A stretch of 64,000 bases of DNA from Ichthyophis bannanicus (Eukaryota; Chordata; Amphibia; Gymnophiona; Ichthyophiidae): NCBI GenBank assembly GCA_033557465.1, contig CM066034.1, positions 987,513,637 to 987,577,636 of the forward strand, read 5' to 3'. The translations under genes were made by a program, and so were the position numbers. Below, piece after piece: positions 10,521-21,157 of this stretch (the first letter of the stretch is position 1; each line of letters opens with the position of its first letter). Below the pieces are notes generated by a model, which searched no databases, was not told the DNA's origin, and saw nothing but the letters and a program-made list of their open reading frames with translations.

Positions 10521-11186
10521 CTATGGGAATGCTATCAATGCCTGTGCTTTGTTCTTTGATAAAGCTTTCAATTCTGCTTCAACTTCTTCTTTCATCACCA
10601 ATGGTTCCCGATCATAAGGTACAGGTTGAAACGGCTGTTGGTCCACTTGATCTTTATCATATAAAAACTCTGTATATTTCTTCCATCTTTTCTTGATCTT
10701 CTCAGTATCATTCAACATAGAACCTTGAGCATCTTGTAACATTCCAATTCGAGGCTGGAACTTTTTCTTTAACTCTCGTAGCTTTAGAAAAGCCGATCTT
10801 GTTCTTCCTCTAATAGTTTCTGCTTCTATTTCCTTGCATGCGTCATTGTAGTACTTTTCCTTGTCCTGTCTTGTTGCACGTTGGAAATCTCTGTTGAGTT
10901 CTGTGATTGTCTTTCTTTCTCCTCTGGCTTTAGCTTCTCTGCGTTTCTGGGCAATTTTCAGAGTTTCTTCCATCATCCATTTTGGCCGTTTTTTCTTTTT
11001 CACCTTTTGTAGAGACTTCTCACTTTCTTCCAACACAACCTTCTTGATGTCATTCCATAACTCTTCTGGAGCTCTATCATTTGTATCTAAAGCAGCAAAT
11101 CGATTTTGCAGGCAGTCTTTAAATTCCAGTGGTATATTCTCAAGGTCATATTTTGCTGCATTCATGAGTGGTTTGCTCTTTTTCAA
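10521..11186 (-). pseudogene. RTE/BovB-like ORF2: linker between endonuclease and RT
   Basis: A 221-aa frame begins KSKPLMNAAKYDLENIPLEF and continues with Lys/Arg-rich helices (KKKKRPKWMMEETLKIAQKR), then ILRGRTRSAFLKLREL-like sequence and the start of an RT-upstream block (EVEAELKALSKNKA). BovB has the same WMTEETLKIAxxRR region. It is out of frame with the RT at 9796-10422. Confidence 0.82.
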
Positions 11187-11276
11187 CTTTAGCTTGAGTT
11201 TGCATACTAGTAGTTGATGAACTGTACCACAGTCAGCTCCAGGTTTTGTCTTTGTTGATGTTATAGAGCTTTTCCA

Positions 11277-12055
11277 TCATTGACTTCCACAGATGTAGTC
11301 AATTTGATTTTTATACAATCCATTGGGTGAAGTCCATGTGTACAGTCGTCGCTTGTGTTGCTGGAAGAAGGTGTTTGAGATGAATAGATCGTTGGTCTTG
11401 CAGAATTCTATCAGTCTTTCTCCAACTTCATTTCTGTTGCCAAGTCCATATTTTCCAACTTCTTTGTCTTTTTCTTTGTTGCCAACTTTTGCGTTCCAGT
11501 CACCCATGACTATCAGGATATCCTGTTTGCATGTTCTGTCAATTTCAGCTTGTACTTGTTCATAGAACTCTTCAGTTTCATTCTCTTCTGCAGCTGTTGC
11601 TGGGGCATGTACTTGAATTATAGTTGTGTTGATAGGCATTCCTTGTAGACGAATAGAGATTAAGCATTTGCTGACTGCATTGTATTTCATTACAGTTCTT
11701 GCAAGTTTCTTCTTTATTATAAATGCAACACCATTTCTTCTTTGTCTTTCATTTCCAGCATAGTAGACCATGTGATCATCTGATGCAAAGTGCCCGATAC
11801 CAGTCCATTTCAGTTCGCTGACACCCAACAGATCAAGTTGTACACGTTCCATTTCATTCTTGACCACCTCCAACTTCCCTTGGTTCATGCTTCGTATGTT
11901 CCATGTTCCAATGTGTAAGACATCTTTACAGCTTCTGACTCTCATTTCATGCGCAGCTACATCAGCAGACAGACTTCCCGAGGGCTTTGATCCAACCACA
12001 TCATAAATGCTGGCTTTACTCTGAAAAGTCTTCAGCTCTTCCCCAGTAGCTAGTT
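11277..12055 (-). pseudogene. RTE/BovB-like ORF2: endonuclease domain
   Basis: The - strand frame reads HIGTWNIRSMNQGKLEVVKN, ELKWTGIGHFASDDHMVYYA, IVMGDWNAKVG and QHKRRLYTWTSPNG. This is the AP-type endonuclease of RTE/BovB, and the match to BovB in HKRRLYTWTSP is close. The frame is open from about 12050 (LATGEELKTFQSKASIYDV upstream of the first Met) to 11277. It then continues out of frame into the linker. Confidence 0.88.
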
Positions 12056-12424
12056 GAGTGCCTTCCGACCTGGTGGATCTCTAACTTTAAAAAAAAATTG
12101 CGTATGGAAGGCTGGTCTGCTCCCTCTGATGCAAGTTCACGTCAGTGGGGGAGGCTGCTGCAGGAACTGGAAAAGCAGTGGGCAGTGTGAGGAGGCCGTA
12201 GCCGTCCAATCAGAAGTGCTCCTTCCCTTTCCACCCTTTGGAGTCACCGTCCTGTGCAAGCACACGGCTTGCACGGTGGATCATGCTTGCCCTGGGTAGG
12301 AAGACTTCATCGCCAAAGCTGTTGCCCCTGTTATAGCTTCTGCCTCTGTTCAGACAGAGAGCCTGATGCTAGCTGAAGGACTGGAAGCAGATAGGGGCAC
12401 AGGTGGTGTTCTCTTCAATACTCC
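12056..12424. other. Unassigned stretch between RTE and CR1
   Basis: Probably 5' parts of the flanking RTE (-) and CR1 (+). The open frames here show no recognisable domain. Confidence 0.4.
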
Positions 12425-12427
12425 CTG

Positions 12428-12613
12428 TTGAGGGTAAAGGCCAAGGCAGAGATAAATGCATGGATGCGTGGATGGTGTCATCGAGAACGTTTTGGTTTTC
12501 TGGACCCTGGGATGATGTTCCAAGGGCTGCAGAGCAGAGATGGTGTCCATCTGTCCAAGAAGGGTCGATGTGTCTTCAGTAGCAGACTGGCTAACCTACT
12601 GAAGAGGACTTGA
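12428..12613 (+). pseudogene. CR1 ORF1 C-terminus: SGNH-esterase-like block
   Basis: The frame gives INAWMRGWCHRERFGFLDPG and then RDGVHLSKKGRCVFSSRLAN, ending LLKRT. DGVHLSxxG is the catalytic Asp-His block V of SGNH/GDSL hydrolases, which some CR1/L2 ORF1 proteins carry. It lies directly 5' of the CR1 ORF2, as expected. Only the last 60 or so residues can be read. Confidence 0.72.
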
Positions 12614-12660
12614 AACTAGATTTGTTGGGGATGGGTGAAGAAAGCCCCAAGGTAAGTGAA

Positions 12661-14520
12661 AGATTAAATATGTCTGTAGAAATGGGTAAAAGGGGCAGCA
12701 TCTGCAAAGCAGTGTATATAAATGCTCATAGTATGGGAAATAAGATCCCAGATGTTGAGGCTTTAATGGAAAAGCTGACTTGGATTTAGTGACAGTTATG
12801 GAGATATGTTTCATGGACAACCATGACTGGGATGTTATTATACTGGGCTATACTTTGTTCAGGAAGGACAGGGTAGGAAGAAGGGGAGGAGGAATAACAC
12901 TATATGTCAAAAATAATATTAAAGCTATAGAATTACAGGGCTTAAAAGGGAGTGAGGAGGCACTATGGGTTAAACTAGAAATAGAGGAAGGGAAATCTAT
13001 TTGCACTGGAGTGATTTACAGATCCCCCTCACAGGGAGAAGAAGTGGACGGAGGTTTAATAGGAGATAAACACAGTATTTGCCAGGAAAGGAGAAGTGCT
13101 ACTGGCGGGTGATTTCAATATGCCAGATGATGATTGGCACATCCGCCCTATGGCGTCATCTAGAAGTAAAAAGATCCTAGATTCTCTACAGGGAGAACTA
13201 TTCCAGCAACTGCTAACAGTGCTTACATGTGAAGGGGCCATAGTAGACTTGGTGCTCACCAATGGGGAAAGTGTTTCTGATGTCATAGTGGGAGATCGTC
13301 TCGCATCCAGTGATCACCAGATGGTTTGGTTCAGTATTAGGACTAGGGCCGATAAAATCCATTCAAAAGCAAGTCTTAGACTTTAGGGAAACTAACTTTG
13401 CCAAATGGAACATTACTCAAGGTGTTGTTAGCGGGATGGGAACAGCTGAGGGATGTAGAAAAGCAATGGGCAAGACTGAAAGGGGATATTTTAAGGGCAA
13501 CAAACGTTTTGTTAGAAAGGTAAATAAATGTAACAGGAAAAGGAGGCCAACATGGTTGTCAGAAGAAGTAGCTGAAAAGGTGAAGAAAAAGAGAGAAGTC
13601 TTCATGAAATACAAGAGATCACAGAGAGAGGGAGACAGGCATCAATATTTGGAAAAACTTAGAGAAGCTAACAAAGTAGTCAGAAAAGCAGAGATACAAA
13701 AAGAAGAAATAGCTGATGCAATAAAATGGAAGGCTAAGACATTTTTCAGATATGATAGTGAGAGGAGGAAGGGCAAAAGTGGTATTATCAGACTCAAGGG
13801 TGAAGGGGAGGAATATGTAGAAGCTGATGAGGATAAAGCAGAATTGCCTAACAAATATTTTTATTTTGTGTTCACAGGTGAAGGGCCAGGAGCAGGACCT
13901 CAGAAAACACCCACAAATAGGAACAGAAACAATGGGGATCTCAAATGATTTTCAGAAGACTGTCTGTGAGGAACTAACTAAACTAAAAGTAGACAAAGCA
14001 ATGGGGCCGATTGGGTTACATCTAAGAATGCTGAAGGAACTTGGAGATATTCTAGCGGCTCCACTGCCTGACCTTTTCAATGCCTCGTTGGAATCGGGAG
14101 TGGTGCCAGAGGACTGGAGAGGCTCATGCAGTCCCTTTACACAAAAGCGGAAGTAAGGATGAGGTTGAAAACTTCAGGCCAGTTAGTCTAACCTCTGTGA
14201 TGAGTAAATTATTGGAAACTACTAAAAGAGTTTCTGGAGTCCAATGGATTGCAGAATCGGAGGCAGCATGGATTGATCTCTTTGACTGGGTGACCAGGGA
14301 GTTGGATCGAGGGAGAGCCCTAAATGTGGTGTACTTAGATTTCAGTAAAGTCTTTGACACCATTCCGCACAGACGATTTATAAACAAACTGAGCACCCTA
14401 GGGATGGACCCTAAAGTTACTGAATGGGTTAGAAATTGGTTGAGTGGGAGGTGACAAAGGGTACAGGTTACTGGAGCTTACTTTGAGGAGAATGAGATTA
14501 CCAATGGTATGCCGCAGGGA
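12661..14520 (+). pseudogene. CR1 ORF2: endonuclease and N-terminal RT
   Basis: The readable blocks, in order and with frame changes, are: NAHSMGNKIPDVEAL, RKDRVGRRGGGITLYVKNN, GDFNMPDDDWH, IVDLVLTNGESVSD and SSDHQMVWFS (endonuclease); RRPTWLSEEVAEKVKKKREV (linker); MGPIGLHLRMLKELGDIL, ENFRPVSLTSVMSKLLE and VVYLDFSKVFDTIPHRRF (RT). At least four frameshifts occur (about 12780, 13100, 13390, 14120). Confidence 0.87.
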
Positions 14521-14537
14521 TCTGTCCTTGGTCTGAT

Positions 14538-14730
14538 TTTTTTTTTTTGGATTAAAGGAACTTTTATTTATTTCAAAAGCTAATTTGGTGTGTATGGTAG
14601 GGGGTTGACCCCAGACATTTTGTCAGCGCAATAACAAGCTGCAGGACTTAAATTAAAAGGTTCTGGCATCCTTCCCAGTTGCCTTTGGCTTCATACCTCA
14701 CAATAAAGTCAAGATGTGCCTTGACATCTT
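14538..14730 (-). pseudogene. A-tailed retroposed 3' fragment of unidentified transcript
   Basis: On the - strand a short frame (HLDFIVRYEAKGNWEGCQNL, then I and a stop) is followed by about 60 nt of 3' UTR, an aataaataaa signal and a poly(A) tail (poly(T) at 14538-14549). This is the form of an mRNA 3' end. The source gene was not recognised. It abuts the A-tail of the ORF1-only retroposon at 14731, so it may have been copied as part of one chimeric RNA. Confidence 0.5.
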
Positions 14731-16244
14731 TTTTTTTTATTTATGAATTTACACATATTTCCAAGCATATGACTTGTATATCTTTAACTACCCTGTTTTT
14801 TTCCTTTACGAGTAAAGAAACTCCGGGGACCCAAGAATAGAAACCAAATTTCTATCAAACAAATGAGGAAAACATGATAAAGCAATTTAATCCACAGATT
14901 CCTATCCACAGCTGCATATACAGTCTTACTGGACTTCATCCATAGATAAAATAGGGAGGCGAGAGCCAACGAAGGGTGTCAGTTGGGGAGGGGCGAAAAA
15001 AAACAAAATTCCGAGACTGTAGCTGAACAAGGCACTTACATAGAAATTTTAGAAACTCCCCCCCTCCCCCCCCCTGCTGGACCACCGCCAGCTTAAGCAG
15101 AAGGAATTCCTTCCGTCCCTGCTGAGTCTCACGAGCCAGATCTGGATATATACAGACTAACAATCCCTTAAAGGGAGTGAAGCGCTTCCCAAAATATAAT
15201 TTAAAAAGCCATTCACGATCCGATGGCAGCACTAATGAGATTAACAAAGTAGCAGGAATCACAGTATCGGTATCGAAGGTTCAAGTATATTAGAGATGTT
15301 TAAAATAGCAACATGGTGTAAGTCCTCTGAGAATCAGCAGAACCTTTCTTTCGAGAAGGAACATAATATACTTTTGTAAGCGGAGGCTGAGATTCAGGTG
15401 GTTGTTTCAACATATCTCTTACCGACACTAAAGGTCACTTGATTTTCTAAAAATTCAGTCATGAATTTCATAACAGATAAATCTTTCATAATCAAAGTAT
15501 AATAGTTCTCATGCTTCTGAACCTCGGACTGAAACTTTGTAACCGACTCTTTAACAGTAACCCATTCACTAGTATTAGTCTGAGATAACGCAGTATTAGA
15601 TTGAACCTGCAGTACAATTCTATTCATCTGCTATACCAGTACTTCACCCAAAGAGGAAATCGCTGTCCATATCGATTCAAGGGAAAATGTTGCTGGGTGC
15701 TCCGAGGAAAAGGAGAATGAAAAAGCAGGGCTGGAAACTACGCGTTCACAGTGGATGCAAGGGATCCTCCTGTCTCCCCGGCTGGTGTCGACCTCGGTGC
15801 CTCACTCTCCGTATCTCTCCAGTCCTACGCTCCTCTCATAGCCATGGCAGTGGTCGCAGACGCTGGCTGAACCACTGGTCCTATCCCAGCAGCACTACCT
15901 CCTGCCGATAAGGCTGCAGAACCCAACGTGTGGTCAGGACCTCCAGAGATAACCAGGTGGAATAATCCAGCGGGCAGAGATGGAGGAAGCCGCGGCTCTG
16001 GTGACAGTTTGCATCTGAGAGAAGACGCTGAGCTCTCAAGCCCCGGCATCGTCGGATACAGAGAAACACCGGCTTGTACCGACCTGTCCCACGTGAGCAA
16101 AATAGACATCCATGGGGCCAGGAGTAGAGGTGAGCGAGAGAGAGGGAGTCTTTGCAAGCTTAAGAGGCTCCTTGCGAGACTTCCCTTTCCTTTTGGCATT
16201 CCGAAACAGCGCGTGTGGAGACACAACTGCCATATTGGATCTCC
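14731..16244 (-). mobile_element. ORF1-only (HAL1-like) retroposon, decayed copy
   Basis: On the - strand there is a 5' region (16244-16150), a proline/serine-rich N-terminus with KRKGKSRKEPLKL and GPMD, and a C-terminal domain (LYFGKRFTPFKGLLVCIYPD, then FLKFLCKCLVQLQSRNFVFF). It ends in an A-rich tail (poly(T) at 14731-14740). The same protein is readable at 25784-26872 and 49581-52220. No RT is present. It is inserted in the RT of the CR1 (12425-16570). Target duplications are not clear; ggatct...gatt near both ends is only suggestive. Confidence 0.7.
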
Positions 16245-16570
16245 CCCTCCCGATTCTTTTTAACATCTTTGTTAGTGATATAGCGGAAGGGCTATCAGGT
16301 AAGGTTTGCCTATTTGCGGATGATACCAAAATCTGCAATAGAGTAGACACCCAGGAAGGAGTAGATAGCATGAGGAGGGATCTAGCTAAGCTTGAAGAAT
16401 TGTCTGGTCTGGAATTTGGCAGCTGAAATTTAATGCTAAAAAATGCAGGGTCATGCATTTGGGCTGCAATAATCCAAGGGAGCAGTACAGTGTAGGGGGC
16501 AAAGTACTTCTGTCCACAAAAGAAGAGCAGTACCTGGGGGTGATTATTTCTGATGATTTTGCCTACTGGG
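16245..16570 (+). pseudogene. CR1 LINE, right part: RT palm and C-terminal region
   Basis: The frame resumes with ILFNIFVSDIAEGLSGKVCL and the catalytic FADDTKIC, then VDSMRRDLAKLEELS. After a frameshift it reads HLGCNNPREQYSVGGKVLLS and YLGVIISDDFAYWDF. It stops abruptly near 16570 without the CR1 3' end. Confidence 0.85.
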
Positions 16571-16705
16571 ACTTTAACATAAAAATATGGAAACATACAA
16601 CAGATCCTTATTTATGGTTTATTTCTTTCATTTGTTTTTCAATGAATTATGTACTGTTTATTGGTCAAATTCATAACAATAAAAATAAAATTGAAAAAAA
16701 AAAAA
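16571..16705 (+). mobile_element. A-tailed retroposon 3' end (L1-like style)
   Basis: An AT-rich tract ends in aataaaaataaaattg followed by A13 at about 16693-16705. It resembles the 3' end of an L1-like element or a chimeric retroposon, and it replaces the CR1 3' end. Confidence 0.45.
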
Positions 16706-16915
16706 AGAAACATAGAACAAAATGGCCTATCCAGTCTGCCCATCCACACCGGCTCTACAATCCCTTCCTTCCCCCAGAGATCATGTGCTTGTCCCTTGCT
16801 TTCTTGAAACCAGATACTGTCTTGGTCTTCACGACCTCCACTGGGAGGCTGTTCCAGACATCCATCATCCTTCTGAAGAGTACATCCAAACATCTAGAGA
16901 TCTCATCATATTGGT
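16706..16915 (-). mobile_element. CR1 3'-end fragment
   Basis: The - strand gives RMMDVWNSLPVEVVKTKTV and FKKARDKHMISGG, the CR1 ORF2 C-terminus, followed by its short 3' UTR (ggcagactggataggccatt). Confidence 0.8.
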
Positions 16916-18123
16916 TGTTGTCCTACCCATGAATTATGATTCAATCAGTCAAATTCTTTGCTACATAACAAAGACATTAATATAGGAGAGATCTTTCCCT
17001 GTCACTCATTTCATATTTGTGCTATGCTGTCGTTTCAAGTCAGAGCGCCTGGGAATGGGGCTGGGTCTATGAACAGTGACATTAATCTTTGATAACACAT
17101 TGTAATGGGATTATTTTACTTCTCTTAAATGCTAATTGGAAACGTTCAGTGAGATTTAAGCAGCATATGCATAGCCCATTTCTTCATAGTCTAGCACTAA
17201 CATAAATTCTGCCCAAGTAACCCCAGCAGTGCAGGGGGACCCCAGAAAGCAGGGGGGCCCTACTTGCTGCCTGATCTTCTGAGGAGAACTCCTCCTCCTC
17301 TGGGAGTCCTTTCAAAATCGTTGCCTGGGGACCCATAATTTGAACGTTTGCCATTGCACCCAAAGTAGGAGGATTTTGGATTTAGCTCACGCCTTATTCG
17401 TAGTAGCTTAAGGTGAATTAGGTTTAGGAACGGCAGGTAATTCCTTCTCCCAGAGGCTTACTATCTAAGTTTGTACCCAAGCCAATGGAGGGTTAAGTGA
17501 CTTACCAAAGATCACAACCTACTAGTAAGCCATGGAATCACAGTGACTGTCTCTACTCTATTTGCTATTTCTCTAGATATATCCAAGTTGTCATGACATT
17601 TTTCACACAAAAATAGTGTCAAAAAATCAGGCTTGAAAAATTCAGATGTTGCTTGCAATGGATTTCAATCATTTGTTGGGGGAGGGGGAGGGGGGAATAA
17701 ATGAATAAACGAGACAAGTGAAATTCAGTGTTTCTGCAGCAGTTTAGAGAGGAAAACCTTGTCCTAGAGTGAGTATCCTGAGCACCAGGGAAGATTAATC
17801 CCACTGCATTTTATAGAGATATTGACAAGTTATGATGACTGGACTTAGCGCTTGTGCTGCTCATTGCCCTTCAGAAGACATGGATTCGTTTATTGACCCC
17901 AGTTTCTGGTTCTTGTGTGGGCTGAGGATGATGCAGAGACAGTGTTGACAGTCCCAGGAGGAGAGAGTGGTAGAGCAGGAATCTCAGCTTTTGTGCAACA
18001 GTGACACCTAGTGACTGACTCAAGGGCTCAGGTTCATTTAAGAAGCAGTAGATGTTTCACTTTCTGGCAGCAGAGCAGTGTTTAGTGATCTTCTGTCTCC
18101 TCACTGTGATGTTCTAAGGATGT
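16916..18123. other. VWA2 intron sequence, no gene seen
   Basis: There is no exon-like open block with splice signals. A decayed MIR/CORE-SINE-like stretch in - orientation lies at about 17440-17545 (ggagggttaagtgacttacc). The rest is unassigned. Confidence 0.5.
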
Positions 18124-18738
18124 TCTGTTTTCTTGTAGCAGTGCAGTGCTTAGTGATGTTCTATGTCCTTTAGATCTTCTGTGTCCATGCAGTAATGCAG
18201 TGCTCAGCTTCAGTGGATGTTGTTTTCTTGCAGTGCTACAATGCTTACCTTTGATGGAAGCTCTATTTTCTTGCAGCGATGTGGCGCTTAATGATGTTCT
18301 GTGTCTTTGCAGTGAAGCAGTGCCCAGCTTCAGTGGATGTTTTGTTTCCTTGCAGTGATGCAGTGCTCAGCTTCAGTGGATGTTTTGTTTCCTTGCAGTG
18401 ATGCAGTGCTCAGCTTCAGTGTATGTTTTGTTTCCTTGCAGTGATGCAGTGCTCAGCTTCAGTGGATGTTTTGTTTCTTTGCAGTGAAGCAGTGCCCAGC
18501 TTCAGTGGATGTTTTGTTTCCTTGCAGTGATGCAGTGCTCAGCTTCAGTGGATGTTTTGTTTCCTTGCAGTGATGCAGTGCCCAGCTTCAGTGGATGTTT
18601 TGTTTCCTTGCAGTGAAGCAGTGCTCTGCTTCAGTGGATGTTTTGTTTCCTTGCAGTGAAGCAGTGCCCAGCTTCAGTGGATGTTTTGTTTCCTTGCAGT
18701 GATGCAGTGCTCTGCTTCAATGGATGTTCTCTTTCTAC
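18124..18738 (+). repeat. 43-bp tandem array of splice-acceptor copies abutting a VWA2 exon
   Basis: Ten copies stand in exact 43-bp register, with gcag at 18309, 18352, 18395, 18438, 18481, 18524, 18567, 18610, 18653 and 18696. The last copy is the real acceptor of the VWA2 exon. About four more degenerate copies lie upstream (near 18134, 18189, 18230 and 18273). Each unit holds a pyrimidine tract (tttgtttccttgcag), the AG, and a version of the first roughly 27 exon bases (tgatgcagtgctcagcttca, then gtgg). The array is therefore a duplication of the intron-exon border. Upstream copies share tcagc where the true exon has tctgc. This is read directly from the sequence. Confidence 0.95.
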
Positions 18739-18833
18739 TGGATGGCTCCTACAGCATTGGCAAAGGAAGCTTTGAAAGATCCAAGCACTTCGCAATCAAA
18801 CTATGTGACACCTTTGACATCGGTCCTGACAAG
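18700..18833 (+). CDS. VWA2: VWA2 exon: start of first VWA domain (MIDAS motif)
   Basis: This exon begins the first von Willebrand A domain of VWA2 (AMACO), a secreted extracellular-matrix protein. The frame reads MQCSASMDVLFLLDGSYS and then GKGSFERSKHFAI. DGSYS fits the DxSxS metal-ion (MIDAS) motif, and the block closely matches vertebrate VWA2 as I recall it. The acceptor is ttgcag at 18694-18699, leaving two bases that complete a split codon. An alternative acceptor ends at 18707. The donor is aag/gtgagta at 18834, phase 0. The acceptor is the last of a run of near-identical 43-bp acceptor copies (see the repeat at 18124-18738). No stop interrupts the 44 codons. Gene assignment is confident; the exact acceptor is less certain. 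Confidence 0.9.
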
Positions 18834-20217
18834 GTGAGTAAATGACTGGTTCCTAAGAGTATAAAAGAAGTAGATACAGGGGAAGCTGTGTATGGAGGAA
18901 ATTTGACTTCAACCCAGTTGTCTCAGCACCACTTTTCAATTGTTCCTATACTGACCTTATCAGTTCCTTAGCCTCTCTCCCCTTTATATCCCAACCGGTC
19001 TCTTCCTTTCTTTCCCCTTCTCATCATGACCTCTCTTTCTTTCCTTCCCCAAACCACCTTCCTTCACGTTGCCCTTTTCTCTGACCACGTCTTCACCCTA
19101 CCTTTCTCTCTCTTCTGCCCTCCACCTTTCATGACCTATATTTTCCATTGGGCATGTTGTTCTGTTGAGCAATTGTGAGCCAGGCAGTTACTGAAGTACA
19201 TGGCATGAAATCACAGGTATCACAGTCACTGGAAAGCACAAGGCTGGTTAACAGAACTAGACTGTTAGTAACGGAGATGGACCATGAGCACTGAAGGGAG
19301 AGAGAGAGCAGAAAAGAGGAGAGATAGGCTGTAGTAGTGGTGGGAAAGAAGAGATAATATTGTGGTAGGTCAGGCATCACGGTATTATTCTATTGGTTGC
19401 TTTAGACGTTGCTGCCCTGTCATTTTTTAGAATGGGTAGCCCAGTAACTCTGTGCTCCAGTCTTATCAATAAACACCAGCAGGTGCTGGGGTGGAGCCAA
19501 CCAGAATGTTTCCAAGTCTCCTTAGAGATAGTGGAAGAGCACAGTTCACCCTGGCCTCCTTGGAGAATGAGTTGGGATGCAAAGGGCAGTATGGGAGCTT
19601 TTCCCTTCAGCCTACCTGGGTTAGAATGAAGCTCCTTTCCATTGACTGGCAGGATCATTATCAGAGGGCATCATTAATGTGTAAGAAGGGAAACAGGCAA
19701 CGTTTGACATTCCTGAAAAAAATACGATGCGCACGTTTTCCCCTGAGAAGAAGCTTAAGCAGAAATAGGGCAGCTAGGAAAATCGTTTACTGAAGAGGAG
19801 TCTAGCTATTATAAGCCCTTAATCAGCTGTCTGTAATCGGTGAACTATCAGTGTGGCGTAATAAGAGTATTGCACAGCATGATAAGAAATAACTAGTGCC
19901 AAGTGTGGCTGGCAGGCTTTCTCTTGTATGTGAGGCTGCAGAGGTACGGGTGGTCCAAAACACAGCCAACATGGATGTTTCGGAAGGAAAGATTCGTTTG
20001 AAGATTGGGAGCCAGTATAGCTGCCTCAACCTATTTGTGAACATTATATTTAAAATGCTATCATTGACATTTAAAATTTTGAGGGGGAGGGGGCAAGTAC
20101 GGTTGCCAACTGGCTCCGGATGCACCCGACAGACTCGATCCAGTCCTGGGTTTACGCCACTAAATGCAGCAACATGTAGTTCTGATTTCTCTATTGCAAT
20201 TCATAAAACAGCAAGAC
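18834..20217. other. VWA2 intron, no gene seen
   Basis: C/T-rich to about 19130, then mixed unique-looking sequence. The short open frames have no recognisable domain. Confidence 0.5.
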
Positions 20218-20351
20218 TAAGGGGTCTGTATACTAAGTGGTGCTGGCGGCTTCCATGTGAAATTGGAGCCACAGCCCTGTTTTGTTCAATGGGACCATGG
20301 CTCCGATTTTGCACAGAAGCCGTTAGTGCCGCTTAGTAAACAGACCCCTAA
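20218..20351. mobile_element. Harbinger-type palindromic MITE (TAA duplication)
   Basis: The ends ggggtctgtatactaagtgg and its near reverse complement gccgcttagtaaacagaccc enclose about 128 bp. TAA stands at both sides (20218-20220 and 20349-20351). A 3-bp TAA duplication fits PIF/Harbinger MITEs. Much of the element is self-complementary (gcggcttcc against gaagccgttagtgcc). Confidence 0.82.
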
Positions 20352-21157
20352 GTCTTTACATGCAATGGGGTAAACTCAGCAATGGATCAAGCCTGTTGGG
20401 CAAATCTGGAGCCCATTAGCTACCGTGTGGTCAAGTTATTTGCAGGGAACATTACAGTGGTACCAGCCAGACAGATCATTCAGATCAAGTCACGGTTGTC
20501 TACCGGTGATCCTGGACCATTGACATGGGTGACAGCAGAAATGCAGGGGGACAGCAGTTACGGTGGCAATGCCCATTTAGTGGAACAAACTCCCTCCCAC
20601 GCTGAGGAAGGAATTGGATCAAGGACATATTCATAAACATTTAAAGACCGTTCTGTTTCCAGTTTAGGTTTAGATCAGATGCTGTTATGGGTGTCTTGGC
20701 TGATGGTGGCCAAGGTGAAGGGTTGAGGGTTGATAGTTCTGTGGTGTATTGTTTCTTATTCGTTTTTATTGTATTGTTTTTATGTTATGTAAACAGCTTA
20801 GAATGTCTTACATATTATCAGTATAAACATGTTTATAAATAAATCATTACTTGAAAGTACATGTGGGGGTAATTTTATTGCTGGATGCTTAGGTAGGAAG
20901 GGCGAGTAGACACCTATTTTGGGGATATTTTATAGAGGCAACATAGGAGCCTATTGGATTCCAATAAAATAGCTTTTAAAAACCTGAAGAAATTGTAGCT
21001 AAAATGCACCCGTATACATTTATGCCTGCTTGGGAACTGGTGTAAATATATGCATGTGAAATTTTATAAAATATGAATAGTCTTTGCAACTATGCCTGTG
21101 CTCCACCCAGATGTCTCCCCTAAATATACAAAAGTAGTCACCTACTTTACAATAGCA
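20352..21157. other. VWA2 intron, no gene seen
   Basis: An AT-rich end near 20830 (tgtttataaataaatcatta) may be a decayed L2 3' tail. Nothing else was recognised. Confidence 0.4.

Larger units (their letters stand above)
9215..12055 (-). mobile_element. RTE/BovB-like LINE, main body
   Basis: On the - strand the order is endonuclease (12055-11277), linker (11186-10521), RT (10422-9796) and C-terminal domain (9748-9215). The final 3' end is displaced to 5899-6024. Several frameshifts and stops separate the blocks. The 5' border near 12055 is approximate. BovB-type elements are known for horizontal transfer among vertebrates. Confidence 0.88.
12425..14537 (+). mobile_element. CR1 LINE with ORF1 remnant, left part
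   Basis: This long CR1 copy keeps the end of ORF1 (esterase-like) and ORF2 from the endonuclease to the RT motif MPQGSVLG. It breaks off at 14538, where unrelated antisense retroposed DNA begins, and resumes at about 16245 with ILFNIFVSDIAEGLSG. Many frameshifts mark it as old. Confidence 0.87.

Noticed and set aside
18146..18358. 70-aa open frame upstream of the VWA2 exon
   Set aside because: It is a read-through of the degenerate and first conserved acceptor repeats and ends at the TGA built into the unit. No domain; not a gene.
18309..18728. CRISPR-like array
   Set aside because: The repeats are contiguous with no unique spacers, in a vertebrate intron, and derive from the exon border.
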